A DNA stretch of 64,000 nucleotides from Acanthaster planci. Its lineage: Eukaryota > Echinodermata > Asteroidea > Valvatida > Acanthasteridae. How positions within the stretch are numbered: the stretch's first letter is position 1; each line of letters opens with the position of its first letter. Positions 13,992 to 28,000 of this stretch are shown one piece after another. A program made the position numbers and the translations under genes. The stretch is taken from contig NW_019091408.1 of assembly GCF_001949145.1 (NCBI RefSeq), forward strand, positions 314,702-378,701. The letters are read 5' to 3'. The notes below the pieces were generated by a model. It had not been told where the DNA came from and ran no database searches. It was given only the letters and a program-made list of their open reading frames with translations.

Positions 13992-14205
13992 GGAAAGATA
14001 TGTGGAAATGTACACGGACATCACTATAAATTTCCCTTACAGTGGTTTCCTAGTCCATCAGAAAGTGATAACATGTCCTTGACAAATTTTGCAGTGAAAA
14101 TATTGACACATTTACTTAGAAAAAAAATTAGAATTTTTTAGACCAGTCTCATGGGGTTTAGGCACAGGGTGTCAAGCGATGTCCGTGTATGGAACTCTTT
14201 CCCAG
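13992..14205. mobile_element. MITE family 1, copy A
   Basis: Inverted ends TACACGGACATC (14011) and GATGTCCGTGTA (14178), with outer GGAAAGA motifs. The internal text (CATCAGAAAGTGATAACATG, TTTACTTAGAAAA, CAGTCTCATGGG) is shared with the copies near 44.2, 44.4, 46.9 and 47.4 kb. Confidence 0.7.
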
Positions 14206-14439
14206 CATGGTTCTGTACGTACCGGTAGGTCTGGGGGAGTGAGAACTAGATAAGGTATTTCAACTTTGGGTTTTTTTTTTTTTGAGGGGGGGACTTTAAC
14301 CTCCACACACAATCATCCAAGCAGGTACTTCCTGGTTTCTATTCCTGTCAATCCTTCCAAAGCCTGACCCTCTAAAATCCAAAGCCTAGACGACCCTCCC
14401 CCAAAGCCGGACTCCAGCTGGTCTACCAAGGCACCCTAG

Positions 14440-14925
14440 GGCAAGTACGGGTACATGTACTGTAGTTCCTCGCTAGCATTGTGTCCACCGTGCCCGTGCC
14501 AGTAAGGCGGCCGGCGGAGCGCGTGGAGCATGGCCAAAAATACATTCTCCAGACGTATACAATGCAATGGCAACGTAACCTACAATGTACCCACCGGAAA
14601 ATTCTTCCATGTCGAATTCTTCTACCGTAGCCCCATTCAAGGGCAAAGCTTCATACCGTGTCCCGTCCATGTTCCCGATGAGAGGGGAAAAGGGGCCCTT
14701 GCCAGCCCAACTTCAGCCAACGGCAGTGCTTGTAGCTGACCAGTACCGTAGGTTGACCGATGCGACCGGCCGGGGTGTACACGGTGCGGTCCCTGGGTAC
14801 TCCCCTCACTTGCTAGCTGGACGGTGCGGGGCGGAACGACCGTTTGCGTACGCGCAGGAGAAAGCGCCGAGGCCTTGCGTGCGTGGTCGATCGAACATCC
14901 GTCTGACAGGATCAGTCGTTAATTA
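14440..14925. promoter_or_regulatory. CpG-rich region, candidate GGT7-like promoter
   Basis: CpG density rises sharply here (for example CGGCCGGCGGAGCGCG near 14510 and GCGGGGCGGAACGACCG near 14828), in contrast with AT-rich surroundings. It contains a candidate minus-strand first exon (14595-14670). The position fits a promoter region divergent from UBTF. No TATA box is evident. Confidence 0.45.
14595..14670 (-). CDS. Candidate alternative first coding exon of the GGT7-like gene
   Basis: Minus-strand ATG at 14670 opens MDGTRYEALPLNGATVEEF..., followed by a consensus-like donor (G|GTGGGT) at 14594. The exon ends with one base (G) of a codon, exactly as the exon at 10486-10564 does, so either would splice in frame to the exon at 9926-10119 and form Asp at the junction. 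The acidic N-terminal character resembles the cytoplasmic tail coded by the other first exon. It lies in CpG-rich DNA, as a promoter-proximal exon would. The shared phase could be chance. Confidence 0.45.
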
Positions 14926-15384
14926 ATAAAAATATATTGAATAATGCATCTTTTTGCGTTTCTAGCCGAGGTGATTGGTCTTCTTGTGACCTGCTGCAAT
15001 AAACAGAATATCTGAATATTTTATGTATACTATTTTAGTATCAATTAATCTTATTTGAGGTAAAAGCTTACGTCGTGAAAAAATTTTCAAAGATAAAAAA
15101 TAAAGTAAATATAAAAATTTTATTTGAAGAAGGAAATTTTCAGTTAATTTGTTCTAAATGTGCACACAATATATGTAATTTTTTTCTGCTTGAACGAGGA
15201 TGATGTCGTTTCCTCACTACACGTGAGGCAAAAATCCTTAAAACGTGAAACAATCCGATATTCACTTGGTTTTTCTTCTTTTTTTGTGAAATTCATATCA
15301 ATAAATTGTATTTTTTTCAAATAATTTCGCTTTCCATTTTCATGCAGCAAGAAAGGACCATTATTACCACGGACTACTTTACTA

Positions 15385-16080
15385 CTACGCATGACCCGCG
15401 AACGCGCCAGTCACGTCAGCACTTACTGAGGCGTCACCGCTACCGGGGCATCGCGGATGAAGTTTAGCGGGCGGTGCCCGCTGGAGTTGACCCGGGAGCT
15501 CTTGGGGCTGATCAGCATTATCATCGCTTCATCATGGCCGACGCGGAGGGTAAGTTCCCGGTGACGTTTCCTCATTTTTGAAACCCACTGTTTCACTCTT
15601 TCCTACTTCCCAAGTCTCTTAAAATTGTATACCAGTATTTAGACGATTAACCGTAGATCACCTTGTTTGCTGTTATGTATCGATTTGTTGGCTTCGAAAT
15701 CTGGTTTGGGTGAGTTTTCCGGAGTGGTTTCAGCGGGGATTGAGTGGGTAAGGTGCAGCGGTTGCGCCACGCTGGCTCAAGGCAGGCAGGCATGACGCAG
15801 CTTCCCCACGCATGATACGATACGTCAGGCAGGCATTGGCCAGGTCAGTTTGGCGGGCTCTGCAGGCCTATGTGTGGTACGTGTGCTTGCGCTCAGCTCC
15901 CTTGCAAGAGGAGCGCGCGGGGCCGTGGCTCGCTCCAGGCACCGTGTTTTTCACCGCGGCTCGGCTGAGGCGTCCCAGCCAGCACAGCAGTCTGGGGCTT
16001 GGCAGACCCAGACGAGTCGACTGGCTAGGCCTATTTTTATACATTTACACTGAATAGCTCGCGGTGTCTGGCGAATCGTG
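15385..16080 (+). promoter_or_regulatory. CpG-rich UBTF promoter / 5' region
   Basis: CpG-rich sequence surrounds the UBTF start exon (ATG 15534) and runs into intron 1 as far as the CGCGG-rich stretch near 15950. About 460 bp of AT-rich DNA separates it from the CpG-rich block at 14.44-14.93 kb. The transcription start cannot be placed from sequence alone. Confidence 0.5.
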
Positions 16081-19000
16081 TGGCATTGAATAATGGTTTG
16101 TCGTTTGCCAGTGTTGAAAGAATGCGACTTTTTTCTTACTCTTCACTAAACCTGGCATATAGATTAATTTGCAGCCCTGGAAATTCGAGGATGAACATGA
16201 TGAATGGAAATCGGTAGTCTCCCATTTTACGTGACGCTCAATTATTGGTGATCTTTAGCTTTTAGACACACGGAGTCAATTTAAACGTTGCACTCGTATC
16301 CGTGACTCAGGTTTACTGGGGACGTCCCTGCATTCGGCTTCTTAGTTGTTGTTCATAGTGGGTTTTCTTCTTTAAACTAAATTAGGCTTAGCTTCACATT
16401 TCAGTGAAAGTAGTTGAAGTGAAGAAATTATGTGAAGTGTATTTTTTTTTAAAAAGAACTCCAAGCTGCTTCACTGTTAGTGACCTAATTCTAGAAAGAT
16501 TGCTCCTTTTCCCAATATGCTACACAAAATAGATTCGAAAACGCAGAAAATACATTCTAAATTTTTTGCCTCCCTTGTTTTGTGGTAGTTTTTTTACCAA
16601 GAACTTTCATTTTCTACTAAGCAGCTGAGGTTTTTTTCCCGAATGCAATTTTTAGGCCAGACAAATCTGAACTGAAGAAATTGCAGCAGACACATTAAAT
16701 CATGGATGTATGTAATTGTTTATGCTCGATATACAATTGGATTATTACCTTTTTGACATAAAACAAGGATGTTGTACTTTGTTTTGAAATCTTCAAAAAC
16801 AAGCAAGATTTTTTTTGTCTATTTGCAAGTGCTTTTAAATGTTAAGTTCACTTACATTATCCTTTGATATTCTCATCCCATGATAGTCTGCCCTGTGGTT
16901 TACTTTTTGAATCACCACTTAATTTAAATGTTTATTTATCATTAAGTGTGCTGTGGCTAAACTTGAATATATTTCTAATCCAAATATAGCACATTGCTGG
17001 GGTGAACTGAATGGATTTGAACTGAAGTCATTGTGTCTGTTGCCATGGTTTCTGTTTCTATTCATTGACGTACAGTGCTTCAAAGGTTGCTGGCTTGCCT
17101 GTGTTGGGGTCATAGGTGTGGCAACTTAATTTTGACATGGCCTTTTGAGATCGGTTTATAAATGTTAAAACCTTTTGTGTCAGCACAAATAAATTGATGT
17201 ATTCTACAAAACTGTTACGTATGCCTGTGCTACACTGAAAGTAGTTCTCCTTTCAGGGACTTTGTGTTGATGTGGTGAATTATTTATTTTGATCAAACGT
17301 TCTCTGAAATAGTTTAATTACTGCTAAAAATATTTGTTATAATGAAATAATATTGTACAGAGTGAAGTGTGAAAAGATGGAAACGTGATAAAATTAGTGA
17401 TTTTTCAATTTGAAATTGGTAGTTTTAACAGTTAACAAAATGTGTTGAGCAAGTTCGAATTTCTTTAAAGAGTTTTTCAAACTTATTCAAAACATTTTGA
17501 AAATTGTTAAAACTACCAACTTCATATTTCAGTTAGCTTCAGAAATAAAATATTTCAGTGTTCATATTCTTAAATATTTCAATTTGTAAGTCAGTCTTGA
17601 TGATGTGTATTTCCAAAGTAACCCGAGGCAAAAAGAGAGCCAGTTCTGCTGACAGTCAGCCCGCCCAGAACCAGGACCAAGGGCCAGCGAAGAAGCATGC
17701 CAAGACTGGTGGGTTCTCGCCAAAAGCTTTTACTGGTTGTTCTTTATTTTTAAACTAAAAACTTCAGTTTCTGTCCCCATTCAATACCAGCGGGGTATCC
17801 AGGTTTGGGGGTTGGTGGGGAATGGGGATTTTTTTTTCTAAAAATGAATATCCAAATTTTTCATCTGTAAAAGAATCCTAAATCCCAAGAAAGTTGTACC
17901 ATATGTATTTAAAGGGTTATTGTTTTCTGCCACCAAAAAAAGGAAGTATGTCTTGGAGGAGAACTTGCCCCATGCCCCCCTTGGATATGCCATGGTTTAC
18001 AACAGTTGAAGAGGGTTGAAAAGATGACACAGCCCTTGAGGACCTGCAGCAGGGAACAATAGATTGGTTTTTTTTTTAAAGAAACACTACTAGAAATTTG
18101 TTCTTTTTTGCTTTGTTTTGTTTTGTTTTGTTTTTGGAGTAATGTTTCAGACACAGTTGAAATAAAACCAAAATAGACATTTTATTGCTGTTGAAATGAA
18201 TACAATGTTTTTTCTTGTAATGCCATGGCAAAAGTTCATTCTCCAGCCTTACTCACAGATTGTATCCAATTCCTGGCAAATTTCTTCCAAGTTACAATCT
18301 CTGCATTTCTCACTCACACATTTATTCAGGTACAACCACTGGTCTTTTCTCTGTTTCAGTCTTTTCCTTGCAGGACCGCCTCCAACTTATCCACAACATT
18401 CAGGAGCAGGCCCCTAAGACAGACAAACACTCCTACAAGGTCTGCATCTCCAAAATCGACTGGAGCAAGATTGGTTTCGGTGACTTCTCTGCCGAGGCCT
18501 GCCAGAAGGAGTGGGACGTCATCCAAAATGAGGCAAGTTCTAGAGTCTGTTTGTCTGTTGATTATTTTTTATTTGTTTGTTTAATCATTTTGTTCAATTG
18601 CATAATGTTTGCTTTGTTTTGTTTTGATGGTGTCATGGAGCGAACGCTTATCCAAAATGAGACGAGTCCTCGATAATTGTCTGTTTATTTGTTCATTTGT
18701 TTGTTTGTTTGCTTTGTCATGTTTTGGATTACATCATGGAGTGGAGCATCATACAAAATGGGGCGATTCTCCAAGTTTGTTTGTTTGCTTGCTTTTTGTT
18801 CACTTGTTTTTGTTTTGTTATGATGACTTCATGGAGTTGGACATTCTATTTGAAGATTCATATGTTTGCTTAATTTTGTTTTGTTTTTGATTATTCAACT
18901 TATGATAATTTTTGTTTAATTTTAAAATTCATTCAAAGTTTGATTATGCAAAATGCATCATCTTGTATTGTTATTTAGTGACCTTGTGATGCCACTTTCA

Positions 19001-22000
19001 TTTTTGCCCCCCCCCTTTATTTTTTAGATTCGTAAATACCGCACCATGGCAGAGGTTACTGCAGATGCCCTACAGGTGGTTCAGAACCCATTCTCGCATC
19101 GCAAGCTGGTACGTATTTGGAGTTGCCTAGCATCAGAGCTCTGCACCTGCTGACTCTCAAGTGGTTGGAGTGTGATTACTCTTGTGAAATGAAGGCACAG
19201 CAGTGCCATTTTACAGAGTGTGGTCACCTTAGGATGCACTGTCCTAGTAAAGCCCAGTGCAAAGCATGCAACTTATGCACTATATAGTTGTATGAATTTG
19301 GTCAGAAATTTGTCAAGAACACTTGTGTTCTCGGCAAATTGTATGCAAGTGCTTTGGGTTCACTTATAATGTCCATAAACCAGTTTTAATTTGTTTTGAA
19401 TAAACAAGAAAGTTCCCATTCTCATTTAAAATTCTCAGAAGAGGTTGTACGCCTCAACTGCAGAGCTTTATCATGGGCGGCCATCATGTTTTTCTACCAT
19501 TGAAAGCAATGTAACCAACCTGAGTTTTATCAATATGTAAAGTTGTATTACTTTTGTCATTTGATGCAAGACCAAAAATAGTAGCATCACGATAAAGGTC
19601 CATAGCATCTGTCCCAACTACACTTTGAATTGTTTTAACTGTAGTTAGGACTGATACTGTCATTGTGGCATAACAAGGCTGTTGAGACAATAGGGAGAAA
19701 AGTAAACAGGCTTGACAACTCCCTTGTAAACCCAGTATTTCAGTATTTTAAAAGAAAATGTTGTAAAGGCTCAAATATACTTTTATCATATTTATGCTGG
19801 CGTTTGACCCTTTTTGTTGTAAATGAATGCATTTCAACATACATCTCTACTTTTAATGACAGGTGCACCCTGACCTTCCCAAGCAACCTTTGACCCCATT
19901 CTTCATGTTCTACTCGGAGAAGGCCAAGAAATTCAAGAAGAAGCACCCAGACATGCCCCAGTATGAGATATCCCGAAACCTGGCCCTCAAATTCAAGGAA
20001 TTGCCGGAACACAAAAAGGTCAGTAAGATCCGAGAATCATTTCAAATGTAGTGGAGTTTTGTTGCTGTTATTGAGTTGGTGTCATCTTTTGAATCAGGGC
20101 CGCATTTTGTGGACCTCGTAAGCACCCACATCTGCTAAGCTCATGAAAGTTTGGCAGTCAAAATGTCATTCTGTGTGCATCGCTCATGAGGATTTTCTGT
20201 AAAAGAGACTTTACCTCGATGGACCTTTCCCATAAAATATGCAAATTAGACAGGCATGCGCGTTACTACCACTGGTTGGCAAGTGTGGGTGTCAAGAATG
20301 TTGGCAGTGTAGGCCAGCTGCTAGAAACATAATCTGGCACATCAATGAAAACTATATTACAGCCTTTGTCTGATACTTCAACACAGTTTTCTGGAAATTA
20401 AGTGAAGTTTTCAGGGTCCTGAGGTTGGAAAGTCACAATTCCTTGTCTTTAAAGTTTGGTTCTCTTGTCTTATACTGCTATAGAAATGGCGTGCATGTGC
20501 TCATAGTTCCGCATGCGTGGAGATTTGTACTGTTACGTCATAGATTTAAGCAACATTGTCAACCAGTGGTAGTCATGTGCATGGGAAAGGTCCATTCCAA
20601 CCATGAACATAGAACACCAGAACACTACTCCTCTGAGGTTTTCACTGAAACCAATTTTTATTACCATTTTCACAGGCCAAATACAACCAGAAGTATGGTG
20701 ATCAGAGGCTGATGTACCAAAAGGAATTGGCTGCATTCTTGTAAGTTTGTATGATTTTTCTTGTAAATAGTATGTCAACAACTTTGTGAGTCCTATATGA
20801 TGAAAATACTACTGAAAATAAATGCATCAGCAAAACAACATCTGAAATCCAGTTTCAAGCAACTGAATACCATTTCAAGGAACTTCAAGGATCTCATTCA
20901 GCTGTTATGTACTAAAGTTCTGCCTTCTTATGAATATTCATTTCTAGGGCGGAGCATCCAGAGTACAAGAAGGACTCCCGGCATGGAGGGGGTGGGCCCA
21001 AGCCCCCTAAACTGTTGAACCCTTACCAACTCTGGGCCAACAAAAGATTTGAGGCTTTACAGCGGGAAGATCATGAGGTTTGTACCATTACAGCAAAACG
21101 GGGATTCCATTTAACATATTTAGTGTAATCAAAAAATGAGAACATTTTAATTATAATTTTGTTGCGCAATTTGCACAATGTTGTAGTTGATTGTTTCTGC
21201 TTTAGAAAGAGTGCCTCGTCTTTACCCTTCTTCTACACACAACCTGTGATTATGACCTTTGACCTCAAGCAGGTGACCCGGGGTCAACTGGACGCCCAGC
21301 TGCGAGAGGAGTGGAAGAGTATGCCTGACAAGAAGCGAGTCAAATGGATCAACAAGGCACTGGAGGAACAAATCAAATATGGGGTATGTCCCTGGTGGAT
21401 GAGGGGGGCTGCTTGGATAATTGAATCAGCACAGCTCTTGAGAGAAAATGTGTCTGGGAAGAAAAGCCAGCCAGAAGCTGTTGATTGAAATTGAAATCAG
21501 ATCTTCTGATACCCATATAATGATTGTGCCTTGTGTCCCTGAGCTGGACAGCTTGCCTCAGTTGCCTTTTTCATGAAGTGTATTTGTGTGTCTGATATCT
21601 TTACTTTAAATGATTAGAAACAGTTGTGTCTTCAATAATTGTTTGAGTTATTTTGGGTTATGAGTATCGTAAGTTTTGTTATGCTTTTACAATTTAAAAT
21701 GAAATTTCGAGTGAGCCTTATTTTTTTGAATCTTCTAATAGTCATTTACCAATCTTACTTTATAGAAAGATATTGAGGAATACTTGGAACAGAACCCCAA
21801 CTTCAAGGTCCCTGAAATCAAGAAGCCCTTGCTGACCAAGAAAGAGCTGAAACTGAAGGAGGGGATGGATGGCAAGCCGTCAAAGCCACCAGCGTAAGCT
21901 TTTCTTAGTTTGTAGTCGGGTGTCTAAGAACATTAACAAGTTCTGCCATCCACGTTAGCTTTGGCACCAGACTGCTTGCCCAGAATTTCACTCTTGTGAT

Positions 22001-25000
22001 GTCAAGAAAGCTGTTTGTTGTCAGGAGACTGCGAGTGTAGGGCATCTCCCATTTATCTTTGTCATTGCTATGGTCGAGACCATCATAAACTCATTCACAA
22101 GTCTTGGCAAAGTTGAATTGCCTCAAGATATACTACAGGGTGAACGATTCCCCTCCTTTCCTAAACATCAAAATAGCTTGACCATGTTCTGCTCAAAACC
22201 CTGTACAGGCCGGAAGTATCCAGGAAAGGCTAATGTAAATGCTAAACCTGAATTGCAAGGACAATCTTGTATCAATAAGATGCGAAATTTGTTGAGAAAT
22301 TGCAGTGTTAGGAGACAGAGCCACAGTTTATTGTGGCACACTCTTACACATTCAATTCTCAACCTTTCAAAGATTTCATTTCACCCCGAAGGCTGCGTGG
22401 TGTCACAGTGAATCAATCTATGCATTGTCACAAGCAGATATAGATTGCAATGTCTCAAGAAAACATCCTATGCAGTTTCACGTTTGTTTACAGTTGTTTC
22501 ACATTTCTTTACAGACTACAGGGAAATAGTATCCTCCAATGTAAATATCATCCAGTGTGAGCTCTGCGTTGTTATAATTTTGTTGTGGAGACGTAAACAT
22601 GCTCATAGAAACTTACATCTTCGCTGTTTTTTTTTTTTAAGTTCTTCAACTGAAGGGAAACAACCAGTTTTTAGGCTAGCTGCATCAGCCAGACATTGAG
22701 CTTGATTTCCTGTTGTAAAGGTTGTGCAGACAGAAATGATCAGTATTCCAGCTTAGAAATAAATGTAATGAGACAGACTGGCAGAGGGATTGGACTGCGT
22801 TGTCAGAGAAGTCAAAAGTTACAGTCGGAATGAGTTCAGCAATCCTGTCTCCAGTGTGATATGCCAACCTGTGGGATACGCTGCAGTTGATAGATTGGTT
22901 GATTTTGGGAATCAGCGTTGTCACTCGAGGCCCCCACAGGACCAATTGTAGTCACAAGCCATTCAAATGAACTACAACAAAAGCTTTCCTTTGCCATTGT
23001 TCCCCAAGTGTGTGACTTTTCTTGTGTCAGTCTTGTGCTTGGTGTTGCATCTCATCTTGTGCCTGGTGTTGTGCCTGGTCTAGTGATGGTCTAGACTACA
23101 TCACTGTTATGCAGTGATCTGCTGAAAGGGGATATCTATAGACTTGTTTTCATATTAACAAAAATTCACTGATTGTAGGCTTATTTGTATTTGTTTATGT
23201 TTCATTTCAGCAATGCGTACAACCTCTTCTGCTCAGAGATGCTGAAGCAGATGGGTCACATGGGGTCCAACACCCGTGCCAAGATGATGGAGTGCAGTGC
23301 GCTGTGGTCTGACACGGACCTCAAGAAGAAACAAGAATACAAAGAACGAGTGGAGAAGGTGGGCGGGTCTAGTGGACTCGTGTGGGCCAATGAAAAGTTG
23401 GAAATACTTATATAAAAATCATTCTTCATAGATTCTGAATATGTACATGTCAATAAGAAATTGAAATGTATTTTCTTTCGTTTTCATTTTTTTCCCCCCA
23501 TTACAGCTTAAATCTCAGTACAAAAAGGAACTTGAGAAATACATCGAGGTACGTAGGAATTTATAAAACCTGACAACTGAATTTGAAGGGTTTCTACTAA
23601 ATAGAAATGCGTATTTGGATTCCTCTCATTACCTTGATATTTTCTATTTTGAGTTGGCAAAGTCATGTAAAACGACATACATAAACTGTCTCTTTGTTGG
23701 AAGGCCTGAACCAGAAATATGACCAGATCCAGGTTTTCCCCAGTTATACTGTTTGATAAAATATGCCAAACGCAAACGGATCTCCCTGTTTGGATGTGTC
23801 ATTAGTTTTGTCACCTGATAAAAGTGGGCCTTATGTGGGTAAAACATTGAGAGTTCCTATGGATTTACATTGTGAAAGATTCTTTCAAATCCCTTTAACT
23901 CACAAGTGGCTCTTTTTACTTGCGACTCAGTTTGTATGATTGGGTCACAAATATGTGGTCAGATTTCAGAAACCTGTGCTGTACGTAGTTAATGTTTTGT
24001 CATATTGGGAAAAGGTATGAAAACTACTGGCTAGCAATCATTTTTGGTCACTTTGCACCACTTGGGTCGATGAAGGGCTGAATGTGAAAACATTGACATG
24101 AAGTTTCCGTTTGGGTTTCAACTCACAGAGCCTTCCGGAGGGAGAGAGAGCCAAGTACATGCCCGAGCTTGAAGCCATCGAGCGACAGTCCAAGAAGACA
24201 CCTAAATCCTCAAATGTAAGATGCTTTTTGCCACGAATTTTATTGTGCATTTTTGGGGGGCTGATTGCATCAGGATGAAATTCAGCTGGAGTGTTTTTTT
24301 GTCATGTTTTGCAAGCACCTGCATGCCCATTTAGAACTGAAAAGGAATTTGCTTTGCAAGGGTGATAAGATTTTCCATGCCTAAAAGCCTTCACAAAGTG
24401 AGCTGAGGGAAACCTACCAACAGAAAATGTCACTGGAATTGTGAACACTGTGAAATGACAAAACATCCTGTCATTTGTAATTTTCACACCTGGGCACTAT
24501 TCCCAAATGGGCCGTACATTTACCGGAGGCTTTAGCTTGGTAGACAATTTCATATGCATGCACATTACCATCCATGGACCATCCTATTTGAGAAATGACA
24601 CGTAATTGGTTCACTATAATTGTTAATTTAAAAAAAATTTTCAGTTTGGCCTGAATTCTTTCTCTGGCGCATAGATTCTCAGAATGGTGGCTTCAGGTTG
24701 TATTAATTATAAACAATCACCAAAATGTTCAAAGCCAGTTTAGGATTCATCACCCTCTCATCTGATGTCCCACCTCTGCCACATCCCCCATACCCCATCC
24801 ATTGCCCACATGGAATGAACCCTACAGTATATCATTCTTTTTGGCATCAATTTACTTCAAAATTTTTTGACAGTTAATCTGTTCCAGTCATTTTCAGTTG
24901 GGGTGTTATTCTTTGCCTTGGATGCCCTGGAATGAAACTCTTCTCAAAATGCAAGCATTTTTTTGTATGCCTGTTTTGCAGATTTGTTTGTTTTAAGAGT

Positions 25001-28000
25001 TGGCTTTGTGCTAATTTCATAGAGCTGCTTAAGCATGAAAAAAACCTTGCTTGACAAATCAGTTTACCAGCCACAACTCCATGTGATGTTGATTGTTTTG
25101 AAATGGTATTCACCTGTCTTTTGGTTAGCATGACAATCACATATATTTTGAGCTGGTAACCTTTGTTTTGTAAGCGAGGGTTTTTTGTGCTCAAGCAAAT
25201 TTTGCACTTGAGCAGCTCCATGAAATTGGCCCCTGCTGTCTGTGGTAAATTTGCATGAAGAATCAGCTGTCTCTGTGCCATTGTGGATGTAAATGTTCAC
25301 CCTGCCAAAAAAGACTACCTCTGCTATCTTAGGAATTGTGGCATATATTGATGAATTTCCAAAAATAATATTCAGCAGTCAACAACAAAAAAAGGATTCA
25401 TGTTTTAAGACTTGCATCAAAAATGCAAGTAATCATTTTTTGGTGAATCCCATTTGAACTTTGACCCCACACAGATTTGCTGCATTTGAATGAATCCCCA
25501 ATATTCTAAAATATTTTCTACCAGAAATATTGAGATAGTACAGTTCATAAAAAGTTTGATTTTGCAGATCAGAATCTGTATATAAAATAATTGCACGAAC
25601 CTAAAATTTGAAACCAAGGCATTTTTGGAGAATAATTCAGTATATGCAGTGCCTTCAGGTAGCATGATTTATAAAAACACTGACATCATCAAAAACCGTC
25701 AAAGCATCAGCACTGTTTCCTCCCTCAAAAAAGAGCCAAATATTACCCCCACCCCTTCTTCCTGGCTGCCTCGCTTTTGTTTTAGTTGCATCTCCCCCTT
25801 TCCTTTCACCCCCCTTCCTTTTTGGTCCAGTCCACGTCCTCCCGCCTCAAACCCAAGAAGCCCGTCTCTGCCCTCTTTCTGTACACCCAAGAGCACCGGG
25901 ACGCGTACCGGGACAAGAACCCAAGCATGAGCGAGACTGAGGTCACGCGAACCCTGGCGCGGCAGTTTGGCGAGCTGTCCGATCGGCAGAAGGTAGGATC
26001 GGCCCAAAAAGAGGGGGAAAAATACACCAAAACAAGTTGACACTAAATCTGTGCTGGTAGTCTGTTCTTAGCTTGTAGGGGGAACTGCTTCTTGTTTCTA
26101 CTCTGCCAATACATAGCTGTCACAGTAGATCCTAAAGTTTGGTTGGAAGTCAGTAGATAAATAAAAGTTGAAAGTTTCTAGCTTGCCAATGTCTTTATGT
26201 CAATGTATGCTCAACATTTTAACTAGTGGTTTCTTCCACGCCTGAGCAAAAAGCTTTTTTATCTCTTAATGTGCAGTCATCTGAAATACACTCCAAAATG
26301 TTGCTAGTACTCTGGCCCACGCCTGTACCAAACAAAGTTTCATGTTTCTAGTCCGCCAAAAAGAGTCATTAAAGTAGACCCAAAAGTTTGGCTAGTAAGT
26401 CTGTCTAGGGCAGTGACACGTACCCTGATATCTGACCAAAACTGGCACAAATGAGATCCTGTTCTTTAGATTTAATAACTGAAAACCTCTTTTGCAAACT
26501 CCAAAACAACCTTTTAGGAAACAAAGCCTAACTTTTCAAAAGTAATCAGATGTATTAAAATGAAAATGACCTAAACAAAACTCAGATTTTTGATAAAAAG
26601 CCTCTGAAGTAACTTTGAGATTCTTCAGAACATATCACAAAGGGCAATTTGGAGGGAAATCTCACATCAGCAAAATGCTTGTCTGGCTTCCAAATTTGAA
26701 TGGTTACCATGGTTCCTCTGGTACCTTCCCATAAGTCTGTTCTGGGTCGTTGCAGTTCATCAGGCCAGTGTTTATTTTCCAGTTTGCCATAGCATCACTG
26801 AAGGTGTCTGATTTTCCCTGGACAGGATGCCAGTCAACTGTAGATTCTCCAGCTTTTGAATCCTTTTTCACTTCCTGGATTTCTTTATTGCTTGAAAAAA
26901 AGAAAAAGAAACCCTGGCATTTGTGTGATATGTGTTTGGCTGAGTGGCTTCTTGCATGCATGCATGGCACTACATAAACCCTTTGCATTGATCTCAACAT
27001 TGCTGCATTCTGTACTTGTGCCGCTGTGTACTATTCGTAGAGGGATGCTTGATAACTGCTTGATGAAGGGGCCTCCAAGGCTTGGTTCCAAACTATGAAG
27101 CAAAGGTTTTCTTCAGGTAATAGTTTTTTGACTGTGGGCATTTTACAGCACTTCTTCCCCCATTCCCCCCATACCTTGCACCTCCCTTTCTCCCCACCCC
27201 ATCCCCAACGCCCTCTCCCCCTCCAAAAGATGAAAACCAACTGATCATGAAAAAATCATTAGGAACAAAATAATTGGACACAGAAACTAAACAAAACTTG
27301 TTTGCTGATGAATTTGGAGGTTCAAGAGCAATACTGCATTAGTGTATGTTTGGATTTTTGTGTTTACGATTTTTATTTCTTTCAGGAGAAATATCGGCGG
27401 AAAGCTCAAGAAGCCAGGAAAGAACAAGAAGAAGAGTCGGAGTGAGTCGAAGTTGTTTTTTTTTTTCTCATGTGTGCAGAAAAAATAAAAAAGGGTGATT
27501 GTGCCTAGTTGAATATTTTGTAGAATACAGCATAGTAACATAAGCCTATCGTAGCATTTTTGCAAGGAACCTTCCTGAAGATTTCAAATTTTCCACTGCA
27601 TTGTAGGAGACCTGTGGCACATTCTTGGTACTTAACTCTTAAGAGCATCAAGCCCCATGTAACAAGCAAAAGTGACCAGGGCTTGGTACCCTTCCTCTAT
27701 TTTACAAATCCTTCAGGACTACCTATATTTTGAAGGGTTTGGGAGTGTTAAGGGAGATATTGTATATCCAAGTGTAACAGTTGGACTGAAGAGTGAGCTC
27801 TGAGTACTTCTGATGTGTTTAAGGAGCGTAAATGCTTGTGTAAAACACAGCTCGACTCAAATATATAGTTATGCTTAGTTCAAATGTCAAGGACGCGGAC
27901 TTCAACTGTAATCTGAGTCCTCTTGAAATGTTGGCATATGTTGTTAAAATACTCATATCGATCCCTACCTGTCTATGAAAAATGGTCATTCTGGCTTTAG

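Larger units (their letters stand above)
10565..14594. other. Upstream region / long first intron of the GGT7-like gene
   Basis: If the first exon at 14595-14670 is used, this is its intron; otherwise it is intergenic. It holds several TACATGTACATG palindromes (near 11224, 11822, 13824), a 59-bp TTAA hairpin (12509), an inverted repeat (11616) and one MITE (13992). No supported coding exon was found. Confidence 0.6.
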
